From the NCBI GenBank assembly GCA_900708905.1, contig CAADRB010000117.1:70712-134711 (forward strand): a stretch of DNA of 64,000 bases, written 5' to 3'. This document shows positions 12,261-25,000 of the stretch, piece after piece. A program made the position numbers and the translations under genes. Source of the stretch: Hymenolepis diminuta (Eukaryota; Platyhelminthes; Cestoda; Cyclophyllidea; Hymenolepididae). Position 1 is the stretch's first letter; each line of letters opens with the position of its first letter. Under the pieces are notes generated by a model. The model worked only from the letters and a program-made list of their open reading frames with translations, ran no database searches and was not told the DNA's origin.

Positions 12261-13120
12261 CAGGATATTCATTCTAGCGATTTCCTATGTGTTTTCGTAT
12301 TTCTAAAGATTTTTTCACTTTCGACGTCGCTTTTATATAAGATTATTCTAACCTATGTCTCTAACGCTCGTTTCCTTACTTCTTTACTTCACATCTTTTT
12401 CTTGCAGACCTACCTTCTTTCATTTTGATTTGCCCTGAAAATCGTGAAAGTTAGAAGGGTATTATCTTACAAAGACTTTCCTTTACTACGTTTTTCACTC
12501 TGTAGCCATAGATTTTCTTCAATAGGTTAAATAATACCGGATATCAATTTAACTTATTGACAGCTAAAAAAATTCAAGAAACAGTCATGAGCGGGATGCA
12601 TTACTCCCTTGTACTGACGAGATGATTTTGTTGTTGCTTAAATGGGAGACGATAAGCGTAGAATTTGTTTAATGTAGGTGATGGCGTTACTCTGCAGACA
12701 CTGAATTTTGTATGCATGAATTTTTTAATTAATAAACCCCAAGCTTATAAGAAGTAGACTCGCAAACTTGATAGATCAAACCGAAGTACACGCCTCCATG
12801 CAGAGTGGACAAACGGGAAAACCGAACATGGAACTCTATGTGGCCATTGGCTAGATCAGGCGATAGAGTTCTCAATTGTTGTTACTTTTAAGATGGTGGT
12901 TGAATAGTTATAGGCAAGATGGCTGCTCCCGCCTACAATTTATATTTTTTTGCTCATTGAAACCTATTGTTCATCTTTCATAAAACTTATAGACTTTATG
13001 CCACTTTATATTTACTTGTCTTATTCATGTTATGTTCCTCAATAAAGATGCATTTAGAACGTGTTTCCTAAAATTTCAAAAGACATTAGTTTCAGTAAAA
13101 ATTAGTAAATTTTTATCAGC
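12261..13120. other. Spacer between TAF3-like fragments, nothing recognised
   Basis: No coding potential, repeats or RNA gene recognised. Confidence 0.4.
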
Positions 13121-14105
13121 CTACTCGATATAGACTACAAGATTGTTAATATTTGCAAAATCACGCTTAATGCTTGAATGACTTCCATATCTCCTTTCAT
13201 GTTCCGAAGAACTAGTAGAATAATAGGTGCTTCCACCTGAAACACGAAATTGTTGGCTCTCTGTTGGATTTTCTTCCTCGACACGTCTCATTTTAGCAGC
13301 CTGCCCTATTTTTGCTCCCGTTCGTTCATAAGAATGGGATATACCTGGAGAAAATATCTCCTCATTCAAAATACCATCGTAAGAACACGTCTTAGGTGAA
13401 TTTGAAACAGGTACCTGAAATTTCATATTCGAATCTAAGGAAGGTGAGTCTTAAAAATTAACCTTATAGAATTTTCAACTCCTCGGACTGATGTAATATA
13501 ATAATTAATGGATTTGCCGAGAGAGTTATCATCACAGAAACTTCGCGATGCGATATTGCTGAATTTATCAAAATCTTGAATGTGATCTTGAATATGAAGA
13601 TCGGGAGGCTGAAAAAGCATGAAATCAGTTGTAAGTCCTCAATGAACGTGTTTTAAGACTCCCAATGTAAATGGAGTTCTGTTATTTTCGAAGTTTTTAT
13701 CAACAGTACGCGCAAATTAAGTCTGGTCAATCTATTCAATATCACAATGCAAGATACTGTTAGCGGTAGGGAAATCAGACTCACTGTTTGAGTGACTTCC
13801 ATATCTCCTTCCACTTCCACAACTTCAGTGGCTTCCACTACTAACCCCAGAAGAATCAGTAGTTGCTTCCGTCCAATTTGAGCTAATACCAGAACTTCTT
13901 TTTCTTTCATTTAAACCTGTATTATCCGACGGAGACAAAAGGTCAGTATCAAAAGATTCTTTTTGATCGATGAAGGATTTAGGCATTGTATCCCGTAGAG
14001 AAGAGATAAAAAGATGTGTGGGTTCGAGAAACTCACACTACGATAATATTTTCTATTATCCTTGATAGAAGTCTTCAGACTTAAGACTGCTCTAGATTTA
14101 GACAT
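13121..14105 (-). pseudogene. Decayed TAF3-like fragment C
   Basis: A minus-strand frame at 13426-13121 carries PGISHSYERTGAKIGQAAK and VSGGSTYYS, the counterpart of PIPGTSHSKRGGQASKKRR and ASGGSSYYA in TAF3 exon 3. Bases 13500-13640 match fragment B at 12090-12240, including the residues SFCDDNS (SFSDDNS in B). A splice-acceptor-like pyrimidine tract is present at the complement of GGGAGGCTGAAAAAG. Bases 13735-13915 match fragment A at 7060-7200. Part of this last block (13788-13830) also recurs within the fragment near 13170-13210. Frames change between blocks, so it is read as a relic. A rapidly evolving paralogue with its own exons cannot be excluded. Confidence 0.55.
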
Positions 14106-14300
14106 GTCTAATTAATTCCGTAGTTTTTGAGAAGGTTTGTCAGTCGTGGCTTTCCCTTATCATCTCTGAAGAATATGTATTTGGACTGATAAAAAGAAAA
14201 ATTTAATACACGATTTCTTTTTATCTAGTGCGGAAAATATGCAACCATCGGGAGTTTCTTCTGCCAGGTATTTCGTTATCGTTTTATGAAACAAATGTGA

Positions 14301-14415
14301 TGGTGGGGCAGTGCTCAGCGAGCATATCTATTAAGTCAGAAGTAACGGGTCCGATACCCATCGATGTACATGCATCGGTATGGATCGCCACCGCATTGGT
14401 TAGTGGTTAATCATA
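14301..14415 (+). repeat. tRNA-derived SINE copy, 3'-truncated
   Basis: The head has a TGGTGGGGCAGTGCTCAGCG A-box region and a clear B-box-like GGGTCCGATACCC. It is followed by CATCGATGTACA and ATTGGTTAGTGGTTAA, the start of the body, after which similarity stops. Confidence 0.55.
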
Positions 14416-14619
14416 TTAGTGATAGAAAGTGAAATTCTCATAAGAGGAGCGCCAAGATACCCCCTCGCTCTTGACCCTAGTCCAATTCTGTCAATAACTT
14501 CTTAAATGGAAATGGGAGGATTCTTGTCTAAGATGGACTTGCAATTTCGAATTCAGCAATTTAGAAACAGAATAGTTTTGTTAACTTACTGCTTTTCTCT
14601 CGTTTTAGAGATTTTCACT

Positions 14620-15790
14620 CTAAAATGAAAAAAGACGAACACTGTGAATTAATGCTGAAATAGCAGAAAGAATATCTTATGATGCTGCAAGAAAAGTTTT
14701 CTTAATTTAAGAAAATGAAAACAGAACTGAGGCCAAATCGAATACTTTTGGGGCATCCGGTCGAGAATAATAAAAGTACACTCGTAAGTTAATCCCATGA
14801 TTGATGGATTTCTAAGCTCACACCTGAATATGTAAGACCACAAGTGAAGAACCCACCGCTATCAATATCGGTCAACCAGTCAGCCAATTATTTATTCCAT
14901 ATCAGATTCTATATGAGTACGAATATTTTCTCAGTAGGAGAGGTCTGCAGGTCTTTATCCTTCTTCCTATTGGCTCTGGACAGTTGTAGATCTCTGTTAG
15001 CGGGCAACAAAGCAAGTTATAAAGGAAATAGTCTAGTATTTCCTTACCCAAACCATATGCAGAACCAATGGTTCAGTAACTCAGTGAATATCATTGTGAT
15101 CCAGAAGCTGATACGACATTCTCTAACTAGTTTTAGAAATGCGAGGATATTTTCTGAAATAATCTTAACGATATCCCAGATTATGAAGAAATTAAACTGT
15201 TAGTACAGTGTGAAAATGAAAGACTCAAATGTGTCATCCATCCAAGAATAGTTTTGGGTCTAAAATTAGATGAAGCTGTTTCGATTCTCCCAAATTCATT
15301 TGGTAGAAAGTCTTCCGAACTTCAAAAGTACGTTATATGTCTTTATCTCATCGAAGAACATGATAAGAACTGGATAACCTATGTTTGACCTGTCGATACT
15401 ATTTTCGAGCTCTCTGGTTTTTCTACCATCATGAATATCATTTCGAATGCCCATTATTATTGAGTGGTCATACCAATGTCTATAGTGGAATCCTCAGAAT
15501 GATCGAAGAAAGTAATAAACAAAATTAGAGGATCTTGCTAATGAATGTATGAATTTCGACATCAAGTGGGACAGTGACATGAATCTACAGAAGCCTGATA
15601 AACACATTTATGTCGGTTGAAGAAATTTTTGGTGAAACTGTGCCCTAGAGTGTATTCTCTTCCCGTAAAAATCTAACTGAATGCTGAACCTGTAATAATT
15701 TTCATTTTGCCCGATTTTGTCTATGTAGATCACATAAATGCAACTGGTATGGTAAACAAGGCCATAAGGAGCCAATGTGCTAAACAAATC
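14620..15790 (+). pseudogene. Ty3/gypsy-type gag fossil 1
   Basis: Broken pieces of a Gag-like protein in order. They are: an N-terminal coiled segment near 14624 (KDEHCELMLK, then a stop); a segment near 14850 with SISVNQSANYL; a 71-codon frame at 15158-15387 with LDEAVSILPNSFGRKSSE and EEHDKNWITYV; and pieces after further stops and a frame change near 15500 (LEDLANECMNFDIKWDS). Near 15725 a damaged zinc knuckle reads CNWYGKQGHKEPMC, with one Cys ligand lost. The order and motifs match Gag of flatworm gypsy elements as I know them. No pol follows. Several stops and shifts make it non-functional. Confidence 0.6.
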
Positions 15791-18339
15791 CAAAATCAGT
15801 AAAGGTTAACGTCATCCAGAAGGTTAAGGCTAGAATATGGATGTGTGGCGAAATAGAAATCCACAAAAAAGTCACCACGAATACGAAACAGAAAGCGAAA
15901 AGAAAAGTGGAAGAAAAGGAGGCAGCATTACGAGCTATATTCTTCAATAGAAACTGTGATTGCTGTCAAGAAGTCGAGGAACAGAGATTTTGTTTCAAAA
16001 TCATTAATCAATTCAGTATTCTATTTCAGCATACGAAGCCAAGCCCCAAGTCGAGGAGGATGGAAAAGGATAGGTCCCTCGATAAAGGAAGGGTACAATG
16101 TTAGGAAAATGAATGCCATCCTCGTGAAATCATTCAAGACTTAACGCAAGATCTCCAATGGAACTAATCGCCCGAATACGCCTTTGAAATGCGGATTGGT
16201 CGCCATGAAGGAATACAGAACCAACAGAAGGGCTTCAGGCGAACCCGAGGATGGTATTCTACTAGGAATGCGCGGCTTAAAAGAGGAGGTTTCAAGGGGA
16301 AAATATAATATTGAGAAATAATTAGATATTTTTCCATGACTAAATTATTGAATTAATGTTTGGCCTTTATGTGCTTTCGTATAAACCGCCTGAACTGTTA
16401 TATACGCAGCACGCCGAACTGTAATAAGTCTTCAATGATGACAACGAGATCTTGTTTTCTCTTTTCCTGACTGGGATATCGGTGTCGTAAATTGTTACAC
16501 AACCAAAAGATTCGAGTATAAAAACTATTATCCGAAGTGAAATATTTAGCAAAAGTTTATCTTTAATGAACTGAAACTGATATCTTTCTCAGTTTATCAT
16601 GACTCAATGAGTCTAAATGGAGCAGCTCCATATGATCACCTTCTTAATTCTCATTTTTTGACCTTTCATAAAGGAACCATATTCTACTTTTATATCCACA
16701 CCAAAGGTTTTCATTATTTTAGGCGGCAAACTCGTATGTTTCAACAAAGTCAATTGCTTTTTTGTTCGAGAGTGGATAATACATCCTTCATAAAGTCTCC
16801 TTATTTTACATGTATACTGCAGACCTATAAAATAATATTCGATTGGGTTTTGCGATGTTCAGACTGTCCTGAGATGAGCGTTTCCGCAATTTGTCTCAAA
16901 GTCGCTTATTAGCCTTATCAGTACCTAGTCGCATATCGCACCTGACAGCTTGACAATTATTCGAACCCAAAATTGTTATCTCTCCGGCGGGGTTTTAATC
17001 TCTAAATATTAATAACACGAGGTATTGTATTCCTATATAATACCTTCGTTTATTTGATGAAGTGTCGTGGTCAACTGTATTCTGTGTTATTTTCTCCTCT
17101 GCGTTTGAACCAAGTATAGGCCAGCAGTATCTTATGGGCAGATACATTACACTGGCTGAAACTAGACTTCCTAGAATTTTCACATTATACTAAAGTTCTT
17201 ATTTGTTATTCCCGCGTGCCGATAAACAGGAACCTTCGCCTGCTTTGTCTTAATTAAAGTCTTTTCCCCAGAGTTAAAACTTGTCTCTGCCACGCCAGTA
17301 TTAGCAACTTAATAAGGGGGCTCAGAATGTAATACTAATCAGATAGTGATAGTGTTATACTCAATAAGGTTATCAATTTTTCCTATACCCAACCATTTGC
17401 CCCATTCGATACTATTCATTAGTCCTTCATGTACAGAACATTTCACTTTGTTTAATCTGCTTAATTTGGGGTGGAATAGAGATGTATGCCCTGCTTTCGG
17501 GTTAATCAATATTGGATGAACTCTGTTTGGAGAGAAGTGAGTAATTGAGCAATATTTTGTACAGGAATTGTAAAGAAGTAAATTCTTATATTAAATATCG
17601 ATTTATTAATTTTCAAATAAACTTTTATAAGATAAAGATGAGAACAACACAAGTGAATTTTTTACTTATACTTATCCATTGGCTTGTATTTTCTTTCGCA
17701 CCCTTCAGGCATCATTGAAAGATTTTACTTTTGCCTTACGGTTCATGACTTTGTTTGCATCAATAGGAGCATGTACTTCTTTAATAACATCATACTTTTT
17801 ACGGTGGAGCAACTGGTTTTCGAACCTACTGTGTAAAGTATAACTTGGCTTGTTCTTAAACTTTAAACTTCTATAGGGAGTTACTTTTCAGTTGCCGCGT
17901 ACATATGTATCTTCAATCCTATAAGAAAACTAGCAATCTTCGATTTCTGATCCCTCCTTACACATTCACAAATGTATGTCTAATAACATTATGAGTAGAT
18001 GCGACAAATGCTGTTATATTGTGCTGTAAAAATGTCATTTCCAATATAGACTCTCTATCCGCCAAACGTAGTAACCACTCATAAAATAATATACAAATGT
18101 GTTTTACTCTTATTTGGTCGGTGATTAGTATGGGCGTGATGCCTGAGAATACAGAATTAAAGTGAAAGTCGGAAAACGTTAAAAATTTTATCTGTTATGC
18201 ACGTATTCATAAATATGGAACCATTAGGAAGAGGTTGGGGGTTCCTTAAGACCAGAGTAGAAAAGTGTGTTGATTAAATAACGAATAGCATCTGCGTTCA
18301 TGGCACACTGTTCACCGTGAACTTCTGTCATGTTAGATG
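15791..18339. other. Intergenic stretch, nothing firmly recognised
   Basis: A Lys-rich plus-strand frame at 15841-16104 directly follows the gag fossil and may be its decayed continuation. Other frames up to about 100 codons (16607-16912) have no recognisable domain. Confidence 0.35.
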
Positions 18340-18505
18340 TCACGAATTCGATGCTCGTCGGTGCACGCTCAGTGAACAGAATGGCCAACCGCACTGATTG
18401 AATTTGGCTAACAGAGAGAGTGATGTGATTCGAGTCTTTCACGAATGAGGTTCCACTATATCACACTAACACAAGATGACCGTTTGAAATCGCTTTCCTA
18501 AATTG
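18340..18505 (+). repeat. tRNA-derived SINE copy, 5'-truncated
   Basis: It begins near the B box (CGAATTCGATGCTCGTC). It shares the body with the 11184 copy: CTCAGTGAACAG, ACTGATTGAATTTGGCTAA, GATTCGAGTC, AAGATGACCGTTTGAAATCG and CTTTCCTAAAT. Confidence 0.5.
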
Positions 18506-20344
18506 GGGTGTGGGTTAAAATTAGATTTATATTTCTTGCATATATTATGATCGTTATTACTATTATTATCATTGAGTATCAAGTTGCTACGTCACACCCT
18601 TGAACTCTCTACCTGCTTTTGTTAATATGCGTCTATCTTTTTAATTACTTTATCCTATTAATTGAATGTGCACACCAAAAGTGTAGCATCAATTGGTCTT
18701 AACTTTCGTTCGAATTCTACTTTTAACCTAATGTTCAAATCACCATTTAAACTCGATTATATACTTTTATTGTCGTACCTTTTGCCCATGTAAATCTAAT
18801 TCCAATCCAACAAACTTGGTTCTATCCTAATTTCCTGATATTTATTCACCTGTTTGCCTAATGTATTCGAGGATTCATATGTTAAGCGGTAAGTTGCTTA
18901 ACTTATGATTATTTCAAAATTCATTTGAAGAAAACCAGACATGCGGCCATACTAGTGGACGTTGTATGTTTGACCAACTTAATTAAGTTAAATAGAATAT
19001 TTTATACGGAGGTTATGTGAAATTACAATCATGTTATTTGAAATAATTATTAATATTGCTTTAAAAGTCAATGAAGCAAAAGCTTTATCTGACCTTAATT
19101 AAACTTCTACAGTAATTGGCATTTATATCCACCCTTCTCATCAGGATGGAGCCTTAGTTCACGCAATAGCGGATGCAAATCAAATAAGTCAACATTCATA
19201 GAGTTTTTCCAACGATCATTCTGGAAGGAATACATTTTAAAGCCTCTCTTATCGAGTCATTCACATCAGAGAAATCGGCAGGATATTTCAATAACTGGAA
19301 ACAGGTAGAAAATTTTCGATTTCACGACTTCTCGTTTATTTCATGCCACGCAGTGCTCAAAAGGTGTGACATTTTTCCCCAACGAACTCAATCCCTAATC
19401 AGCAAGATTATGCCCTCTCAACTATAATATTGTCCAGTAATTGCATTTACAATTGCGTGGTTGTGCTGTATCTAAAAGATTTCAATTTTAACTTTCAATC
19501 AAATCTCTATAAATTTATTTCTATGAATAATTTATTTCAACTTTAAAATCATTTTGAATATTTCCTATGATGAATCAGCCTAAACTTAGTTAATCAGGTG
19601 AATTTTTTTTGCAATTTTCCACGGTGATTCAGAATTACCTGAATTCCCTACTTCAATATCAAGGACTCTCCTGACCTAAGGTAACCCCGGACCGGAGAAG
19701 TCATCTGCTGTGTCCTCTGAACATGACTTTGGATTGACCTAGCAAAACATATTTTCTTCAATTATGTTAATCCCTCTCTTAAAATCCACTTATTCTCTTT
19801 TCGCCTGACGCTTAAGCTGTCACTAGTTCCAGATTAACTAGCTCATGCAATGACGTTGTGTCCGATTATAAGACTCAAATATGATTGGGTTTCTAAGAAA
19901 TATGCAAGCCAACGCGCTCTATCCAACCGACACTCCACTGGGCACACACAGCTGAAAGAAGCACAAACAAACTTTCTGCATCTTCCGATAATCACTGGCT
20001 CACATCCCTGTTTGTAGTGCTACTTTATTAAAAAAAAGCTTTGATAGCCGCTGTACCAGCCTTAGATTCTTAAAACTCATTAGTGCAGCACCACATTTTT
20101 AATTCTTTCCTTTAATTGATGAGATGCATGTGGATCAATGATGGCTTTCAAATCCTATATTTTATTTAAACATAAATTTCGAATACGGATTTTGTCACTT
20201 CATTCCTGTTTTCACTAACACCGTATAGCACTAAGGATAAAACAAAGGTTAAAAACACTGCCGCAGTAACAGGATCGTAGGAACTATTAAACAGCAGTCC
20301 CAAAAGCTAGAATAATAAGAGTTGCGTAGGTCAAAGTGTATTTG
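18506..20344. other. Intergenic stretch, nothing recognised
   Basis: Only short chance frames and AT-rich sequence. No domain, repeat pair or RNA gene was recognised. Confidence 0.4.
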
Positions 20345-20580
20345 ATAAACCACGATAAAGATTGGAGAGGGTAAGAGAGATGAAGGGGAGAGGAGATGAG
20401 AGGGAAGCATACGAGTAGATAAGTGACAAGCGTGTCCGCGTGTGCATGTATGTGAGTAAAAAATAACGAGGGTTTATATGGCTCACTTGGGCAGGAGTAC
20501 GCGTGCGGTATGAGTGCAGAGTACCTTTTAATGAAAAGAGATGGTTATAGAAAAGAGAAAAATGGATAAATTTGTCCAAA
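20345..20580. repeat. Dispersed repeat R1, copy 2
   Basis: Purine-rich GAGAGG/AAGAGAG sequence, then the TGTGAGTA, TTTATAT and CACTTGGG blocks shared in order with 8738-8975. The two copies are diverged. Purine bias alone could explain part of the likeness, but not the CACTTGGG-centred block. Confidence 0.4.
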
Positions 20581-21744
20581 CGTTACAGATAGGAGTTTGA
20601 ATCATAGGGACATTACAGTGAAAAATCAATGTATTTTCATATAGAACATGACTAAAGAGTAGTTTTGGAAAATGCGTAGTCATCCTTCAACACCGTAACT
20701 TTTACTTTCTCGCACCACTAACTGTATTCTATCTGCCTTACCCATGGTCTAATTTTTGTATAAACAAAAGTCCTATTTTCTAAAAAAATTGCTGGCAAAG
20801 TTAAATTTTTTTGAAGTTCCTTCTATTTAAGCTTAAAATTGGCTGTCAAAAATGATGACTTTTGTATTGATTCACACAAAAGTCAACACGCACACTATCT
20901 CCCACCTTCGTGGTAATGCGAACGTTAATATTTCCTTTTTATAAATGATCTGGCCGTTAAAACTGTGTCAAATAGACTCCGCAAACACAGTCACTTTCTT
21001 TAATGCAATTCACTTACTCTTCTGTCTCCTAGCTTTGGGTAAATGGTATTTAGAGGTCTCGCATTAACTGCAGCTTAGCACAGTGGAGATCTCAGTGATT
21101 ACCAGAAGGCACTATGAGTCACGATAAACTCCACTGAAATTCCACTTATACATCTATATTGCCGCGTTGATCTATCTTGTCCATGGTCACATTAATAACC
21201 AATCACTTACCATATCGAGAAGCCACAAAGACTAGCCAGATCAGAAAGATGACATCCACATAATTTCATTTTCAGACCGCCTACTTAAGTCAGAAAATCC
21301 AGTTTTTCATCTAGAGCTTAACGGTCATTATTTCAAATAGTTTGCGGATATTTCTCTATCCAATGCATTTCTTAATTCTCATCTTTCTGCAACCCACACA
21401 CTAGGCAGCTAAGAGACGAACACATTCACTTTTACGTACAAAAAGTATTCAATTACATCCACATTCTCTTCTATATTACCTTGAAGTAAAGAGCTAGAAG
21501 CTAGTAGTGGTGAAAGCTTATTTCGTTTACTTAGCTCAATTCCGCAATAACGACTTTAAAATTGCATACAGAGACGGAAAAAGAAACACAAATCCGATGA
21601 AAGCATAATAATTCTCTATTCTTACATATTCCTATCAACTTAAAGCATATATCACAATAGTACAATACAATACGTAGCCATTTTAAAAACTGTGAAAATA
21701 CATATACTCAGAAGGGGATTGGGTCGGATTAGGGAAATGCGATT
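20581..21744. other. Region 3' of TAF3, nothing recognised
   Basis: It should contain the TAF3 3' untranslated region just below 21745. I did not find a clear poly(A) signal close to the stop codon. No other gene was recognised. Confidence 0.4.
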
Positions 21745-22084
21745 TTATCGACGCCTTCCTGAGGAATGTTTTTGAGAATGCTTTCTCGAAGTGCTCAAGT
21801 TTGCCTTTTTAACAGAAGCAGCAGCAGCAGCAGCAGATGCCTGACTTCGAGTGCACGAGGAGCAGAACCACTTCTCTGTTTCAGGGGCTTTATGTAGTCC
21901 CACACATTGGCTGAAAGGAACACAACGGCACAATCGAATCATTTCACAGTGACAAGTTGGAAAAGAGAGAAGTGCGGAAAAATACTCACAAGTGGAACCA
22001 GTCGTCACAACCATCACAGCCTACCATATCTCCCCCAGGTAGGCTACAGATAGGACACAGCCACAATTTCTCGCCATTCTCAAC
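21745..22084 (-). CDS. TAF3: TAF3 exons 4-5: PHD finger and basic tail
   Basis: Exon 4 (22084-21990) and exon 5 (21910-21745) are split by a 79-base intron with a GTGAGT donor and a CCTTTCAG acceptor, phase 2. Joined, they give zinc ligands in the order C-C-C-C-H-C-C-C, with WLCPIC at the start and KWFCSSC at the end. The tail has six Ala from a run of GCA/GCT-type repeats (complement at 21820-21840) and a basic stretch ending GRRR before the TAA at 21747-21745. Confidence 0.9.
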
Positions 22085-25000
22085 CTGAAAGAAGAGAGCA
22101 TATACACATTAATCTCATTTCAGGACATAAACAAGCGCACTACACTTACAGCATAATAGGAGCTTCCACCAGAAGCAAGCAATTGCTGTCTCTCCACGGG
22201 CTTATCTTCTTCAAATCGCCTCTTTTTAGAAGCCTGTCCACCCCTCTTAGAATGGGAGGTACCCGGAATAGGCATTTTAGCCTCCTCTTCATTGGAACTA
22301 CTATCATCTGAAGAATACACCTTCGTTCGTTTCCGAGATGTATTATGGACAGAAGGTATGGGAGTAATCAAGTCCAATTTCGGTAAGGCAGGAGGCGAAG
22401 TTTGGTAGCCTTGTTTAGTATCGACAATGGAACTCTTCTTTTTCGACTTATCTCGAGCTGATTTAGCGGCAGGTGGATAAGGAAGAGTGGGAAGTGGGTC
22501 GATTTGGGGCAAGAGAGGGAGTTCTATATGCAAAGGTTTGAGTTGCGGAGGTGGTTTGGTAGTAGCAGTACTACTACTACTACTAGGAAGCCTGGGAGGA
22601 ATATCAGAGAGCATATAGAGGGGTGGAATTGGTGGAGAAATTGGAGGAAGAGGGTAAGAGGGACCCTCATCATCGTCGTCATAGGAACTTTGACTCCTTG
22701 AAGTGGAACTGCTGCTACTGCCCTCGTTGCTTATGCTACTTCCTCGTAGTCTCTCGTGAGAAATATTGGGTCTCTGTGGTGCGGTGAAGGATTCCTCAGT
22801 AGATATTAAACTGGTTGAAGCCTTGCCATGTGCATCCCATTTAATACGGCTGTAAGAGAAAAACAAATCAAATAGTTTAGCGTTAAATTTTAGAAGATAC
22901 ATTTGGATATTCTCCGGAGTAGATCAGTTGTTCCAAACTCACATTACACCCCGTCAAGGTGGAACTATTGTTCTAATGTGAGAAAAATATTTCATCAAAC
23001 ATTCTTCCTTAAAAAATAACATTTACCATTTATGTCTGCTACATTTCCCCTTATATTTATACTATTGGTCCATATGTATATTTCAAGGTCATAATTAAAT
23101 TTCGATCTGTGCCTAACTGACTTCTGAGCTTTTACTCGCCTACCTTATCTAGGATACCGGGATATCGGGCTCGTAGATTGTAAAAAATCTCCAAACAAGT
23201 CACATTATGTTTTATTATTCCCTCCTCCGAATTGCATATTATGATGGAAGTTATTAGAAAAATACCTTGTCAAAATTAGTTGGAAGCCAAAATAAAACCA
23301 AGAGCAATTCAGAGATACGACGAAATTCATACTGAGACAGAGAATTCCGAAGACTCATATTATCATCTTTCTGACGATCAGTGTGGTAAACGTATATTTT
23401 GAGTCACTACTACATGGTTTGACTTATACAAGTTCTATCAAATGTTCATGCTTTAATAATATAAAGTATTATATCACGCAACCACAACCGTTTAAGTGAG
23501 TGCAGAAAGTAAAAGAGCGGGTTACAAATGGCCATAGACAGCAATATTACTATAGTCCATAGTGAATGAATTATAATGACCTCTGCTATATTAAAATGAA
23601 ATAGAATAACCTCATTTGGTCACCAGAAAAAAATCGCGCCAGTTTATATCAACTAACGGTTCTGTAACTCCTCCAAAAATTAGAAGAACACTAGCAAAAA
23701 ATTATCCAAACTCGGTCAACAGGCTATACGCTTTCCTCCAAAATCAAACGAATTTAAACTTACGAGAATAAAAAATACCTATTTTCGTCCCTGCAAATCA
23801 ATATCTGCCAAGTTTTCACCATGCTTTGGAAGTACAGTAAAATTTGAACGCTCTCAAAAATCTTAGAGAACAAAGAACAAAGGGAGCCTAATAGCAACTG
23901 GAGCTAAGTAGAAGTATAGATATCAGACTAAAATCTCCACCCAGAAAATGGTGTATTGAAAGCTATGTACCTCCGATCGAAGTCATATCTTTGAAATGAT
24001 CTTTTGTTCAAAATGGAAGCAACCTCTGAGCTTATACACTGTGCATTACTGAGGCCCTTCGATTCAATAATGCATGAAACCAGAATCGTTCCTCATAATA
24101 GCACTTCAATTCGAAATTTACAACATGCATACGGCGATATCACCCCTATTTTATATGCGAGATTATACTTATGCGATCATTGATGTAATAGACCTAACAT
24201 ATAAGTCGTCAACTCGAATCAAGGATACGTAGAATTAGTGCCGCTTCACTTACATCTTAGGCGCCTTTGGAAGAGGAGAAGGTTCGACTTGCTTCTGCTG
24301 CTGAGTAGATGCTGGGAAGAAGACCCGAGGAGGCGATTCCGGTTTAGTAGCAGCAGCAGTTTTATGCGCGATAAATGCAGGTGGAATAGCAGCGTGACGC
24401 CTAGCCGCAGTCTCCGCATCTGAACCTTGACGTGAACTGAGGGGAGACGTGTCCCGACTACTACTGGAAGAAGAGGCATCAGTTCCATCACTACTTGAAG
24501 GACTAGAGATGGTGTTTGTAAGAGCGCGTTCACTCGATTGCACACTCATCGTCTCACCGACTTTTCGGATCTTCAACTTGAGGCCGGCTCCGCTAGCCAT
24601 CATAGGGGCAGGCTGGGTGATGTGAGGCGTTTTCGCTTGGGTGCCAGAAGATTGTCGGTAAGCCACTGAACCAGGTATGGAGGAAGTGCGGGAGGACTGG
24701 ATATACAAGAGAAAAAGAGAAGAGATGATAGAAAGACAATAGAGATAGCAAAGGACCTCCATTAGTAGTGAACTTGACATTAGTTTGTTTGATAAGCTAG
24801 CTATTACCAAACAAAGTGAACTCTAATCAAAACTGCTGTTAAAGAATCGTTGGCGGTCTAATCTACCTGCTCTTGGCTGTAACATGATACAAATAAATCG
24901 AGATGACACGAACTAAATCGACTGATCAACAGGCTCTGAATATTGAGAACATAACCACGGCTATGGATCTGAGAGTTAAGTCAATAAATTTGAACATTAG

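Noticed and set aside
14301..14360. Possible tRNA gene with A and B boxes
   Set aside because: The sequence after the B box continues into a repeated body shared with other copies, and acceptor-stem pairing is not evident; it is a SINE head.
24697..24810. Hydrophobic N-terminal extension of the TAF3 exon 2 frame, which could look like a signal peptide
   Set aside because: A good splice acceptor at 24697 and phase agreement with exon 1 show this part to be intron.
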